Shown here: piece by piece, positions 39,711 to 50,554 of the stretch
Layout: the number at the start of each line of letters is the position of its first letter
How positions within the stretch are numbered: the stretch's first letter is position 1
Source: Jiella pelagia
GTDB lineage: Bacteria > Pseudomonadota > Alphaproteobacteria > Rhizobiales > Rhizobiaceae
DNA: 64,000 nt
Direction of reading: 5' to 3'
NCBI RefSeq assembly: GCF_026898155.1
Contig: NZ_CP114029.1
Coordinates: 565,501-629,500, forward strand
The notes under the pieces: model-generated
Told to the model about the DNA's origin: nothing
Databases searched by the model: none
The model's input: only the letters and a program-made list of their open reading frames with translations
Translations under genes and position numbers: made by a program

Positions 39711-40999
39711 ATGACCGCCAGCGACACCGATTTTCTCGGCCGGCCGATCATCGCCGTCACCGGTGTCGGCATCGTCTCCTCGCTGGGAAAAGGCGTCGAG
39801 GCGAACTGGGATGCGTTGACGGCCGGTCGCTCGGGCATCCACCGCATAGACCGCTTCTCCACCGAGGGCCTGCGCACGACGATTTCCGGCAGCGTCGACT
39901 TCATGGGCGAGATGGGAAAGACGTCCACCGGTCTCTCCTATGCCATGGCCGAGGCCGCCGGATCCGAGGCGATCACGATGGCCGGGCTCGACGACGAAGA
40001 CTTCGGCGCCCCGCTCTTCCTCGCCGCGCCGCCGGTGGAGATGGAGTGGCAGCACCGGCTGAGGCTCGACGCGATGGACGGCGGCGACATCGGGGCCGCC
40101 GGCTACGACCGGCTGCTCGAGATCGCCCGCAAGCATCCCGACCCGTCGATCTACCACCTCACCCAATGCAGCCGGATCTCCGAGCTTCTCGCCGACCGGC
40201 TCGGCACCCGCGGCCTGCCGATCACCCTGTCGACAGCCTGCGCCTCCGGCGCCAGCGCCATCCAGCTCGGCGTCGAGGCGATCCGCCGCGGCGAGACGGA
40301 CAGGGCGATCACCATCGGCACCGATGGCTCGATCACCCAGGAATCGCTGATCCGCTTCCTCGCTGCTGTCGGCACTGTCAACCAACAATGCAGCCCCGGA
40401 GAAGGCCTCCAAGCCGTTCTCCAAGGACCGCGACGGCTTCGTCATGGCCGAAGGCGCCGGCGCGCTGGTGCTGGAATCCTATGCTTCCGCCAAGGCTCGC
40501 GGCGCGACGATCTACGGCCTCATCCTCGGCTGCGGCGAGCGCGCCGACGATTTTCACCGGACCCGCTCCAAGCCCGACGGCTCGCCGATCATCGCGGCGA
40601 TCAAGGCCGGGCTCGCCGACGCCGGGCTCTCGCCGGAGGGGATCGACTACATCAATGCCCATGGCACCTCGACGCCGGAAAACGACCGTATGGAGGCGAC
40701 CGGCCTTGCCGCTGTCTTCGGCGAGCGGCTGAAGCAGACGCCGATCTCCTCCAACAAGTCGATGATCGGCCATACCCTGACGGCGGCGGGCGCCATCGAA
40801 GCCGTGTTCTCGATCCTCTCCCTGAAAGAGGGGATCCTGCCGCCGACGATCAACTACGACAATCCGGATCCGGCCATCGAGCCTCGACGTCGTTCCCAAC
40901 ACGGCACGGCGCCAGGAAATCGGCGCGGTTCTTTCCAACTCCTTCGGCTTCGGCGGGCAGAACGCCTGCCTGGTCCTCGGCCGCGCACCCGGCGCCTGA
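39711..40999 (+). CDS. beta-ketoacyl-ACP synthase FabF1XL (two frameshifts in this sequence)
   Basis: This complete KAS II-type condensing enzyme has the nucleophile in [10 protein letters not shown], catalytic His residues in [11 protein letters not shown] and [10 protein letters not shown], and the C-terminal [13 protein letters not shown]. It should elongate the very-long-chain acyl group on AcpXL. Two extra bases interrupt it. One is at 40356-40359 (TTCC for TTC, before TCGCTGCTG); the other is at 40879-40885 (GAGCCTC for GAGCTC). Corrected, the protein is 428 residues and joins as I-R-F-S-L-L-S-A and A-I-E-L-D-V-V-P. The first shift is not at a GAGCTC motif. Confidence 0.9.
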
Positions 41000-41032
41000 G
41001 GACGGCCGCAGCTTATTCGAGGCAAACGTCCC

Positions 41033-42122
41033 ATGCGCGCACTCCAGCTCGTCGCCGATCGCGACCTTCAAGCCGTCGACGTTCCACCCCCTCCCCCGCC
41101 GGGCGCCGGCGAGGTGACGCTCAAGGTCGCCGCCGTCGCGCTGAACCACATCGACGTCTGGGGCTGGCGCGGCATGGCGTTCGCCAAGCGAAGGCTGCCG
41201 CTCACCATTGGGGCGGAAGCCTCCGGCGTCGTCGAGGCGATCGGGCCGGGTGTCGCCAACGTCCTGCCGGGCCAGCTTGTGTCGATCTACGGCGCCAAGA
41301 CCTGCGGCCTCTGCCGTCACTGCCGAGCCGGCCGCGACAACCTGTGTGAAAACGTCGGGGGCGTCTATGGCTTCCACCTCGACGGCTTCGCCCAGGAAAA
41401 GATCAACGTTCCGGCCCGTCTGCTCGTCCCGGCCCCTTTCGGCTGTGATGCCGTCGGCGCCGCGCTCGCTCCGGTCACCTTCGGCACGGTCGAGCACATG
41501 CTGTTCGACAACGCGAAGCTTGAGCCCGGCGAGACGATCCTGATCCATGCGGGCGGCTCGGGCATCGGCTCGGCAGCGATCCAGCTCGCCAAGCGCATGG
41601 GCTGCACCGTCATCACCACCGTCGGCTCCGACGACAAGGCCGAGAAGGCCAAGGCGCTCGGCGCCGACCACGTCATCAACTACCGGGTCGACCGCTTCGA
41701 GGGCGTCACGCGCAAGCTGACGAAAAAGAAGGGCGTCGACGTCGTCTTCGAACATGTCGGCGCAGATACATGGGCGGGTTCGATGCTGTGCCTGAAGCGC
41801 GGCGGACGCCTCGTCACCTGCGGCTCGACCTCCGGCGTCTCGACCCAGATCAACCTGATGCAGCTGTTCCAGCAGCAGCTGAAGCTTTTCGGATCCTTCG
41901 GCTGCCGCATGGAGAACATGGCGAACGCCATGGAAAAGATGTCTCGCGGCCTCGTCCATCCGGTGATCGACACCGAAATCGGCTTTGACGGCATCGAGCC
42001 TCGCGCTGAAGCGCATGGAGGCCCGCGAGGTGTTCGGCAAGATCATCCTCAGGCTCGATGAGGCTAAGGACGGGGCGAAGGGTCCGGCCGGAGACGGGGA
42101 CGGCGCGACGAGCGCCGAATGA
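41033..42122 (+). CDS. zinc-type alcohol dehydrogenase / enoyl reductase-like protein Adh2XL (frameshifted here)
   Basis: The medium-chain dehydrogenase has the structural zinc cysteines in KTCGLCRHCRAGRDNLCENVGG, a Rossmann GGSGIGSAAIQLA and substrate-domain segments. In rhizobial acpXL loci this gene probably supplies the enoyl-reductase or ketone-reducing step of very-long-chain synthesis. One extra base at 41996-42002 (GAGCCTC) breaks the C-terminus. Removal gives D-G-I-E-L-A-L-K-R and 362 residues. The corrected stop overlaps the next start in ATGA. Confidence 0.88.
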
Positions 42123-43073
42123 ACCCGCGCTTCTGGAAACTGGCGATCAGGGCGAAGCGCGCCGGCGACTTCGTCGTCGCAAAGACGCTGTTTGCCGTCC
42201 TGAAAGGCCTGAGGCTTATGCCGGCACCGGCGGGTCTCGCCTTCGCCGACCGGGCGGCGCGGCTGCTCGGCCCCTTCTCCTCTCGTCACCAGCTGGCGAA
42301 GACGAACCTTGCCCGCGCTTTCCCCGAAAAGGACGAGGCCTGGATCGAGGCGACGGCACTGGCGAACTGGGGCCAGATGGGCCGCATCGCCGCCGAATTC
42401 GTCTATCTCGACGACCTCTTCGACTTCGACCCCGAGAGGCCGAACGAAGGCCGGATCGAGGTCGCCGGCATCGAAACCTTCCTGGACCTTCGCGCGCGAA
42501 AAGGCCCGTTCATCTTCTTCACCGGCCACCTCGGCTGCTTCGAGCCTCCTGCCGATCGGGGCTGCCGCCTATGGCCTGGAATTCACCGCCCTCTTCCGCC
42601 AGCCGAACAACGTCTATGTCGCCAGGCGCGTCCAGGCAGCGCGGCGCACCGCCGGCGGCCACCTGATCCCGTCCAAGGCCGGCGCAGTCTGGTCGCTCGC
42701 CGGTATCCTCAAAGGCGGCGGCTCGGTCGGCGTCCTCGTCGACCAGAAGTTCCGCAAGGGCGTGAAGACGACCTTCTTCGGCCTGCCGGTGAAGACCAAC
42801 CCGCTCCTGCCGAAGCTTGCCCGCCAGTATGGCGCCGAGGTCTACCCCGCCCGCTGCATCAGACTGCCGAACGGCCGCTACCGCCTCGAACTCCAGCCGC
42901 GGCTCGACCTGCCGCGCGACGTGAGCGGCGAGATCGACGTCGAGGCCAGCTGCCAGGCGCTCAACGACGTCGTCGAAGGCTGGGTGCGCGAGCATCCCGA
43001 CCAGTGGATGTGGTTCCACGACCGGTGGCAGATCGCGGGCAAGCGGAAGAAGGGGAAGGCAAAGTCCCTTTAG
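42119..43073 (+). CDS. lpxXL: lipid A acyltransferase LpxXL (frameshifted here)
   Basis: This LpxL-family acyltransferase should transfer the very-long-chain acyl group from AcpXL to lipid A at the inner membrane. The H(X)4E catalytic motif is in TGHLGCFE, followed by GAAAYGLEFTALFRQPNN and GGSVGVLVDQKFRKGV. One extra base at 42542-42548 (GAGCCTC for GAGCTC) splits the motif from the rest. Removal gives G-C-F-E-L-L-P-I and 317 residues, normal for the family. It closes the acpXL operon and is coupled to the dehydrogenase. Confidence 0.92.
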
Positions 43074-43243
43074 ACTGTAGCTCTTGCCCCCTGCCGCTGT
43101 GTCATTTCACAATTTTCCGAGATGAAATGCTTCGGCAGTCAGCTCGTCTCTCTTTTTGTGACCGAACCAGGCATTAGCGCTTGAGTTTAAGGCTGCAATA
43201 TTGCAACATATACGGGTTGTAAAATCACTTTTAGGGTTCCAAG

Positions 43244-46200
43244 ATGCCGACTCTCTCTTTTTCTGAGCAATCGCTTGGTACAGTGAATCCAATTTTTCAG
43301 TTCGATGATTTTTCTGTGTACACTTCAGGACTAATTCGTACGGATAGCGCCAATCCAACGTCGCCAGTTCTAGCGGGTTCTTCCGATTTTTCATCTCCTA
43401 TAGTCGTTTATTTCAGCGAGATGGTCGAATCCATAGCTTTTGATGCCGGATATTTCGATAATTTGGGCAGTACCGCGATTTCAATATTCGGAGCCGGCGG
43501 CGTAGAAATTCAACGTTTCTATAACGATGGATACGGAATTGAGAATTTTTCTTTCTCTTCACTTGAAGGAATTGAAGGCTTCTACGTTCGCGCGGAAAGC
43601 TTGGAAGAAGCCGGTTTCGCCATCGATAATCTTACTGTCGGAGATATTGTTCAAGACCTCCAATCCCCTTACCTCGGGCTACAGAATAATGCGATTATCG
43701 CCGAACGACAGCTCGGATATCTTAACGGTACAGGTTCAATAAATGATACTCTAGGCCTAAATGATGTTTCAGATACGTTCGGATTTACGCTGGAAGGCGA
43801 CGCGGTTATTACGTGGCGAACCTACTTGGCGTCAGATCCAAGCGTAAGCTATTCCACAAGCCGATCCTATGGCTCTGGCTACAATGTCGCTTCATTTGAA
43901 TTAGATGAAGCCTATCCAAATAGCGAAAATTACATAGTCACTTACGACGTTAGTTTTACTGGAACAGTCGATGGACTCTTGAACGATTTAATAAACGATA
44001 GCCTTGCGGATTGGCTTGGAAATGTATTCGATTTGCAGGCGTTCAAATTTGATTTGATCAACGCGCTTGCTGACAATCCTGCCAACGCCGTCAAAATTAT
44101 CAACGGCATCGCGAATACATATAGAGCCTCTCGGATTTGTGACCGACCTTGCGGATCGGATAGATAACATCAATGCCGCCTATCAGACCGGGGGAAGCGA
44201 AGCTGGCGCGCGACAAACGTTTGTAGAAATCAGTGACTTTCTTACTGCAGCAGGTTTTGCAGCCGGCGGTGGAATACTGGGAGGCATTGCTGGCGGCGCC
44301 TCCTCACTAGGTTTTGCCACTGGTGCGGGCGTAATAATAGGGCAAGGCGCGTCAACAGTCATATATACGTACGCTGTACAAGATCATATAAGGGAATATT
44401 TTGACGAAAAATGGACTGAATTCTCTACTGATTTTGAACACACGCCAGCTAATACGACTTTGATAATTAGCGATATGGTTACGACGATCGATCCGCCAAT
44501 TTTCGACTCCGAATTCTATCTAGATTCTTACAGTGATGCTCGCGATTCGGTCAATAGCGGCGCCGTCCCGTCAGCCTATGCCCACTATCTAAGTGAAGGA
44601 ATGTTTAGGAACTATGCAATAAACTCGTCTGGAGAGACAATCAGCCCCCTCGATGTTCCGCCTTCACTGAGACAATCCCTTTTAAGTAGTAACTCTCGTC
44701 CTGATATTTTTACGATGGGATTGGGCACGCGTTCGGGAGATGGGATCGATCAAGCTGAGCAAGAATTTCTAGATCTTGTAAATTCTAGCCGGACAACGGA
44801 TTTGTCCGCTTCAGCCGATCTCTTCGCAGTTGCCAACAGGAAATCTATTGATCTCATACACAATGTCACCTCGAATTTATTCGAAGGCAATACAGGAAGT
44901 GTGTCTGATTGGGCTCGGCCGTGGAGTGGCGGCACAACCTTCGAGGAAGGATTTTCGTATTTCGACCTTGACGGCTCGGATATCGTAATTTTATCTGCGT
45001 TAACGACCAATAATTCGGTTTCCGAAGCGTTTCAGCAATTTCAAGACACATTTGAGGAGCAGAGCGAACTACAGTCCTTACAGTACAATTCTATTGGAGT
45101 AGCACAGTATGGAGGAATTTGGATTGTCCTTTTGTCCACATTACCATCTAACATGCCTCCGCTGAATGACCTAGATCTGCAAACGGCACAATTCGGCACC
45201 GAGAATGCCGACGTTCTTAGCCTAGGCGGATGGGGGGGAATCTTTCCGGCTACGGCGGAGCGGACGAACTCGTCGGGGGAGTTTACAACGATGTCCTGAC
45301 TGGGGGAACGGGTGCCGACGCGCTCGATGGTGGAGACGGATTTGACTTTGCGGTCTACTCAGACTCGAACGTCGGCGTAACTGTGAACTTGGCGACTGGG
45401 CGCGGTGCGTTCGGCCATGCTGGCGGCGACACCCTCACTTCGATAGAGCACCTTCTCGGCTCACGGTTTGCAGATACGCTTTTGGGCAACGGGGCAGCCA
45501 ACATTCTACGCGGCGCCGCTGGGGGAGACGATCTGCGGGGCTTCGCAGGTAATGACCGCCTCTTTGGTGAAGCCGGCAATGACGTCCTGACCGGCGGTCG
45601 CGGCGCCGACCAACTCGATGGCGGCACCGGCTTCGACTTTGCAGACTACGAGGAATCCAGCGTAGGGGTAACCGTCAACCTCGCCACTGGGCGTGGTTCG
45701 TTCGGCGATGCCGGCGGTGACACGCTCGTCTCCATCGAAAACCTGACCGGCTCGCGCCATGCCGATACGCTCCTTGGTAGTGGAGCGGCCAACATCCTGC
45801 GGGGTGGCGCCGAAGGGGACGATCTGCGGGGCTTCGCAGGTAATGACCGCCTCTTTGGTGAGGATGGCAACGATTTTCTCCTCGGCGGTTTGGGGGGCGA
45901 CCTGTTGGACGGCGGCACCGGCTACGACTTCGCAAGTTACGACGGCTCCAACACCGGCGTTACCGTCAACCTCACCAGCGGAATTGGAGCGTTCGGCCAT
46001 GCGGCCGGGGATACGCTTACCTCCGTGGAACACCTCATCGGCTCGGATTTTAGCGACACCCTGCTCGGCGACGGCGCAAACAACATCCTGCGCGGCGGCA
46101 ACGGCAACGACTACATTCGCGGCTATGCCGGCAACGATCTTCTCTTCGGCGGCAGTGGCAACGACCTACTCTTCGGCTATTTCGGTAATGACACGCTGTC

Positions 46201-46885
46201 CGGCGAGGCCGGCAACGACACCCTCTCCGGCGGGGTGGGTAGCGATACGGTCAGCGGCGGAACCGGCAATGATACCATCGTCGGCGACGCCGACGGCGCG
46301 AACGACAGCTACGACGGCGATGCCGGCAACGACGCCGTCGATTATAGCGCCGTGACGACGACGATCGGAGTGAATCTCAACACGGGCGTCGCAAGCGGCA
46401 GCGCCATCGGCATCGACAGCCTCGCGGGCATCGAGCGGGTGTTCGCCGGCTCCGGCAACGACAGCCTCGTCGCCAGTGCCGACAGCTTTCTGATCGACGG
46501 CGGCGCCGGCAACGACACGATCCTCGGCGGCAGCGGCGCGAACATTCTCGTCGGCGGCCTCGGCAACGACATCATGCGCGGTTTTGCGGGCAACGACCGG
46601 CTGAATGGCGGCTCCGGCAACGACCGCCTGGAAGGCAATGCCGGCAACGACGTGTTCATCTTCGCCAACGGCTTCGGCACGGATGTCGTCGTCGATTTCG
46701 ACGAGTTCAGCAATGTCGAGAAGATCGACCTGTCGGCGGTGACCGCCATCACCTCCTTTGTCGATCTCGCCGCCAACCACCTGACGCAGGTCGGCGCCAA
46801 TGCCGTTATCACCGACGGGGCGAACACTATCACGCTCAACGATGTCCTGATCGCCGATCTCGACGCGAACGACTTCCTGTTCTGA
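43244..46885 (+). CDS. RTX (type I secreted) protein with AT-rich N-terminal half and CAP-like domain (two frameshifts)
   Basis: Corrected, this is a 1213-residue exported protein. Residues 1 to about 290 are a beta-rich domain I do not recognise. A glycine-rich hydrophobic stretch follows (FAAGGGILGGIAGGASSLGF). Around residue 425 lies a unit (DSEFYLDSYSDARDSV, AYAHYLSEGMFRNYA) like the short repeats of other RTX proteins. Around 500-630 is a CAP/SCP-like domain (AEQEFLDLVNSSR to NSIGVAQYGGIWIVLL) without clear catalytic residues. From about 655 there are many GGxGxDxLxGG calcium-binding nonapeptides, including near-identical modules of about 97 residues, and a C-terminus ending ANDFLF that should be the secretion signal. 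There is one extra base at 44124-44130 (GAGCCTC) and probably one missing G in the run at 45232-45238. Confidence 0.82.
45527..45861 (+). repeat. 44-base exact direct repeat inside the RTX modules
   Basis: The 44 bases at 45527-45570 recur exactly at 45818-45861, 291 bases (97 codons) apart. They encode the same D-D-L-R-G-F-A-G-N-D-R-L-F-G segment in successive modules, showing recent duplication or gene conversion. Confidence 0.85.
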
Positions 46886-47263
46886 CCGCAGGCCGACGCA
46901 TTCGGGCGCGAGCCGCCAAGCAGGCGTCATCTTTCAAAGCCCCATATGCTGTCCGGTCGCTCTGATCGGACAGCATATGCCAAAGCGCGTGCGGCGATCG
47001 GGTGGACTCAAAGTCCGACAGTCCGCGACCCTGTCCGCATCACGTCTTCGATGCGCTCGAAGCCGAGCTTGCGCCATCGCCTTCGCGCCGGGTGGTCGTT
47101 CATCGATGCAATGCGACCCGGACAGGGCGACCGGAACGACCTCGCATCGATACGTTGCGAAAAATGCTACGCGCGACTGATATTATCCAGTTCGTGCGCT
47201 TCTTTTACTCAAGGTTGTGATACCCTCCCTCCCGGGAAGACGACTACAGGGAGTGAGTGACAT
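46886..47263. other. intergenic region between the two RTX genes
   Basis: This 378-base stretch contains a perfect hairpin after the first gene (46943-46979). It ends in GGGAGTGAGTGAC before the ATG of the second. I see no other gene. Confidence 0.45.
46943..46979 (+). terminator. perfect hairpin after the first RTX gene, possible terminator
   Basis: CATATGCTGTCCG and CGGACAGCATATG form a perfect 13-base stem with an 11-base loop, 57 bases after the stop. No T tract follows, so intrinsic termination is uncertain. Confidence 0.5.
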
Positions 47264-49480
47264 ATGGCAATTGCAGCAACTCTTGTCGGCGATCTTGCCC
47301 TAACCGACACCGTTTACGACAGCGGCTCACTCGGCTTGAACGGCGCCAGCGGCGTCCATGCCTTGACGATCGGCGGGCGAAACTTCGTTTACGTAGCGGG
47401 ACGCGCTGACGATGCGGTCACGGTCTTCGAACTCGATGCCAGCGGCCAACTCGCTTTTCGGCAGACGTTCAGCGACACCAGCACTACGGCTCTGGCCGGT
47501 GCGGCGAACATCACCTCGGTCACCCTGCCCGGCGGCACATATTTATACGTCAACGCAAGCGATGACAGCGGAATTTCCGTCTTCCAGGTCGCTGCGAACG
47601 GCTCGCTATCCCTGGTCGAAGCGGTTTACGACGATGCAACGTTGGAACTCGCTGGAACCGCCGGAAAGATGAGCGTCGCTCATGTCGGCAACGCCAATTT
47701 TCTCATCGCCTCGGGCTACGATGACGGGGGCGCCAGCGTCTTCCGGATCAATGCCGACGGAACTCTCACGAACACCGGGAATGTCGATGACGCTTCCAAT
47801 GCCGATTTCGCCCTGAGAGGCACTCAGGATGTCGCCTCCGTCACCTCGAATGGCGAAACCTTCGTCTTCGTTGCAGCCTCTTTGGATTCGGGCATCACGG
47901 GCTTCAAACTCGACGCGAACGGCGGCTTGACGTTTACCGACAGCCTCTTCGATTCCACCAACCTTCTGAGCCAGGTGGTTGCTCTCGCTGCCCACGAGAT
48001 CGACGGCCAGGCCTACCTTTTCGCCGCCAGCCCATACGAAGGCCTCAATGTCTTCCGGGTTTCGGCATCGGGCGAGTTGCAAGCGGTCTTCTACCTCCGA
48101 GATTACACAATCGACGGCCTGCGCGGTCCGTGCGCACTGACGGTGTTCGAATTGGAAGGCTCGACCTTTCTGGCCGTCTCGAGTCGAACTGGGAACGGCG
48201 TGACGCTTTTTTCGGTCAATAATGACGGGTCTCTGTACCGCCAGTCGACGATCATCGATGACGCCTCAACGGCACTGGACGGATCCTTCTCGAATGACGT
48301 CGTCATGATCGGCGATACGCAGTATCTCGTGGCAAGCGGCCCTGACGAAGACGGCGTCTCCGTCTTTGGCCTCGGCCTCGGCCCGGACACGCTTGAGGGC
48401 TCCTTTACGTCTCAAACCCTCCTCGGCTTTGACGGTGACGACGTTCTCATTGGCGGTGGCGGATCCGACCTCCTCATCGGCGGCCAAGGCGCCGATCGAT
48501 TGGATGGCGGGGCTTGGCTCGACACCGCCAGTTACAAAGACTCGGCGACTGGCGTGATCGTCAACCTTGCCATCGGGCGCGGCGCGTTCGGTGACGCCGC
48601 CGGGGATACTCTGATCAACATCGAACATGTCAACGGCAGCCGATTCGCCGACGTATTAACGGGTGATGACGGGATTAATATTCTGCGAGGTGGCGCCGGC
48701 AACGACATCATTCGCGGCTACGCCGAGAACGACTTGCTTTTTGGCGGCGATGGAAGCGACACGATCTTCGGCGGCGACGGAAAGGACCGGATCAATGGCG
48801 AGGCGGGTCATGACCGGCTTTCCGGCGGGATGGGGACCGACACCGTTTTTGGACATCTGGGCGATGACGTGATCATTGGTGACGCCGACGGAACGGCTGA
48901 CACATACAATGGCGAGGTCGGCAACGACGCCATCGACTACAGCGCCGTGACGACGGCGATCGATGTCAATTTCGCCAATGGCGTCGCCACCGGCAGCGCC
49001 ATCGGCAGGGACAGCCTCGCCGGCTTCGAGCGGGTTTTCGCCGGCTCGGGCAACGACAGCCTCGTCGCCAATGCCGAAACCTTCCTGATGGACGGCGGCG
49101 CCGGCAACGACACTATGCTCGGCAGCAGCGGCGCGAACATTCTCGTCGGCGGCCTCGGCAATGACATCCTAAACGGATTTGATGGCTACGATCGATTGAA
49201 TGGCGGCGCCGGAGATGACCGGCTGGCGGGCGGCGGAAACAACGACGTGTTCATCTTCGCCGACGGCTTCGGCACAGACGTGGTCGTAGACTTCAACGAA
49301 TTCAGCAGCGCCGAGAAGATTGATCTTTCGGCGGTGACCGCCATCACCTCCTTCGCCGATCTCGCCGCCAACCACCTGACGCAGGTCGGCGCCGATGCCG
49401 TCATCACCGACGGGGCGAACACGATCACCCTCAACGGTGTCCTGATCGCCGATCTCGACGCGAACGACTTCCTGTTCTGA
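47264..49480 (+). CDS. RTX (type I secreted) protein with N-terminal beta-propeller
   Basis: The 738-residue protein starts directly with a repeat domain. Residues 1 to about 370 contain about seven copies of a pattern like VHALTIGGRNFVYVAGRADD, then AVTVFELDASGQL, alternating with SLFD/VYDD-type loops. This is the layout of lactonase-like beta-propellers. Residues about 380-640 are RTX calcium-binding repeats (DDVLIGGGGSDLLIGGQGAD and others). The C-terminal 190 residues are highly similar to those of the preceding RTX protein, ending LIADLDANDFLF, the likely type I secretion signal. It has no N-terminal signal peptide, as expected. No HlyB/HlyD/TolC genes are in the window. Confidence 0.87.
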   Translation: MAIAATLVGDLALTDTVYDSGSLGLNGASGVHALTIGGRNFVYVAGRADDAVTVFELDASGQLAFRQTFSDTSTTALAGAANITSVTLPGGTYLYVNASDDSGISVFQVAANGSLSLVEAVYDDATLELAGTAGKMSVAHVGNANFLIASGYDDGGASVFRINADGTLTNTGNVDDASNADFALRGTQDVASVTSNGETFVFVAASLDSGITGFKLDANGGLTFTDSLFDSTNLLSQVVALAAHEIDGQAYLFAASPYEGLNVFRVSASGELQAVFYLRDYTIDGLRGPCALTVFELEGSTFLAVSSRTGNGVTLFSVNNDGSLYRQSTIIDDASTALDGSFSNDVVMIGDTQYLVASGPDEDGVSVFGLGLGPDTLEGSFTSQTLLGFDGDDVLIGGGGSDLLIGGQGADRLDGGAWLDTASYKDSATGVIVNLAIGRGAFGDAAGDTLINIEHVNGSRFADVLTGDDGINILRGGAGNDIIRGYAENDLLFGGDGSDTIFGGDGKDRINGEAGHDRLSGGMGTDTVFGHLGDDVIIGDADGTADTYNGEVGNDAIDYSAVTTAIDVNFANGVATGSAIGRDSLAGFERVFAGSGNDSLVANAETFLMDGGAGNDTMLGSSGANILVGGLGNDILNGFDGYDRLNGGAGDDRLAGGGNNDVFIFADGFGTDVVVDFNEFSSAEKIDLSAVTAITSFADLAANHLTQVGADAVITDGANTITLNGVLIADLDANDFLF

Positions 49481-49902
49481 CCCAGAACGCGGGATGGGAC
49501 CAACGCGAGTTCGCGTCTCGGACCTGATCGGCGGCAGCAGCTGGAAATCGAGGGGCCAGGCGACGGGAGAATCATGGCGACCGGCACCCCCGCTTTCTGT
49601 TTGGCGAGGGATCGGACTCAAACGATCTGGACGAAAGCCCGCTCGGTTTCGCGGGCCGGCCTTCGTTGTCGGCTGATCGCCTAGCGGACCTTCAGCGGGC
49701 TTCCGGCGGCCGCGGGGAGCAAGGGGCCATGGCGTTTAGCGGCTCCCGCCCAGAGACGTCGCAGGAAGTTCTCCATCCTCCAGTTTGCATGCCCTTGGTC
49801 TTTCCGGCGCCGGCGGAACCGCTCACCGGACGGCATCTTGCTGTTGCGTTCCGCACGCGGACACGACGAAGCGATGGCTCCGCCGCATCTGCACCCGCTG
49901 TG
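49481..49902. other. intergenic region without recognisable genes
   Basis: The 422 bases between the second RTX gene and the convergent L,D-transpeptidase contain no convincing frame, terminator hairpin or RNA gene that I can support. Confidence 0.35.
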
Positions 49903-50331
49903 TCAGCGCTGGACGACGATCCGCGTATTGCTCATGCCGGCCCGTTTGACCAGCGAGTAGAACACCTTGGCATTGGCCGTGTGCAGCCGCACGCAGCCAT
50001 GCGAGGCCGGGCGGCCGAGGCGGCTGACCGCGCCTGTGCCGTGGATGGCATAGCCGCCGGAATAGAACACCGAATAGGGCATCGGTGACATGTCGTATTT
50101 CCGCGAGTACCACATGCGGTGCAGGCGCTTGGGCTTCCAGCTGCCCGTCGGCGTCCGGTAGCCCTTACGAGCCGTCGACACCGGCCAGCGATACATGACC
50201 TTGCCGTTGTTGATGACGGTCAGCGTCTGGGACGAGAGATCCACCTTCGCAACGATGCCGGCTTCAGCACCCGAGACCACGGCGAAACAGGAAGCGACCG
50301 TCAACGCAATCGCCATAACAAACTTCTTCAA
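49903..50331 (-). CDS. L,D-transpeptidase (YkuD domain), secreted
   Basis: The 142-residue protein has a signal peptide (KKFVMAIALTVASCFAVVSGAEA) and a compact YkuD domain with YAIHGTG and the active-site SHGCVRL (catalytic Cys). It crosslinks peptidoglycan stems or attaches proteins to peptidoglycan in the periplasm. I chose the TTG at 50329-50331 as start because AGGAG lies seven bases upstream and the signal peptide follows. The first ATG, five codons later, would cut the positively charged n-region. A single short domain without LysM is typical of rhizobial YkuD proteins. Confidence 0.9.
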   Translation of the reverse strand: MKKFVMAIALTVASCFAVVSGAEAGIVAKVDLSSQTLTVINNGKVMYRWPVSTARKGYRTPTGSWKPKRLHRMWYSRKYDMSPMPYSVFYSGGYAIHGTGAVSRLGRPASHGCVRLHTANAKVFYSLVKRAGMSNTRIVVQR

Positions 50332-50554
50332 AACACCACTCCTGCCAATTATCGTTCTTTTGCCCCGAAAAAGCCTAAGTTGACCAGCTCCCTGAATCAA
50401 TTGCCAAAGTCGTGATGACAGGCACAACCTCGCGTAAGGTTACCCAGCGAACCCACCAACGACGCCTTGCGCCATCGCTCACGCGTCGCCGAGCGCACGT
50501 AGCGGCAGCAAGACCGAAGGCATCGGTTCGGCGGGCATAGCTGGCTGTCGAGCC

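Noticed and set aside
45290..46660. Regularly spaced DNA repeats in the RTX region as a possible CRISPR array
   Set aside because: The repeats are in frame, encode calcium-binding nonapeptides and vary as coding sequence does. There are no unique spacers and no cas genes.
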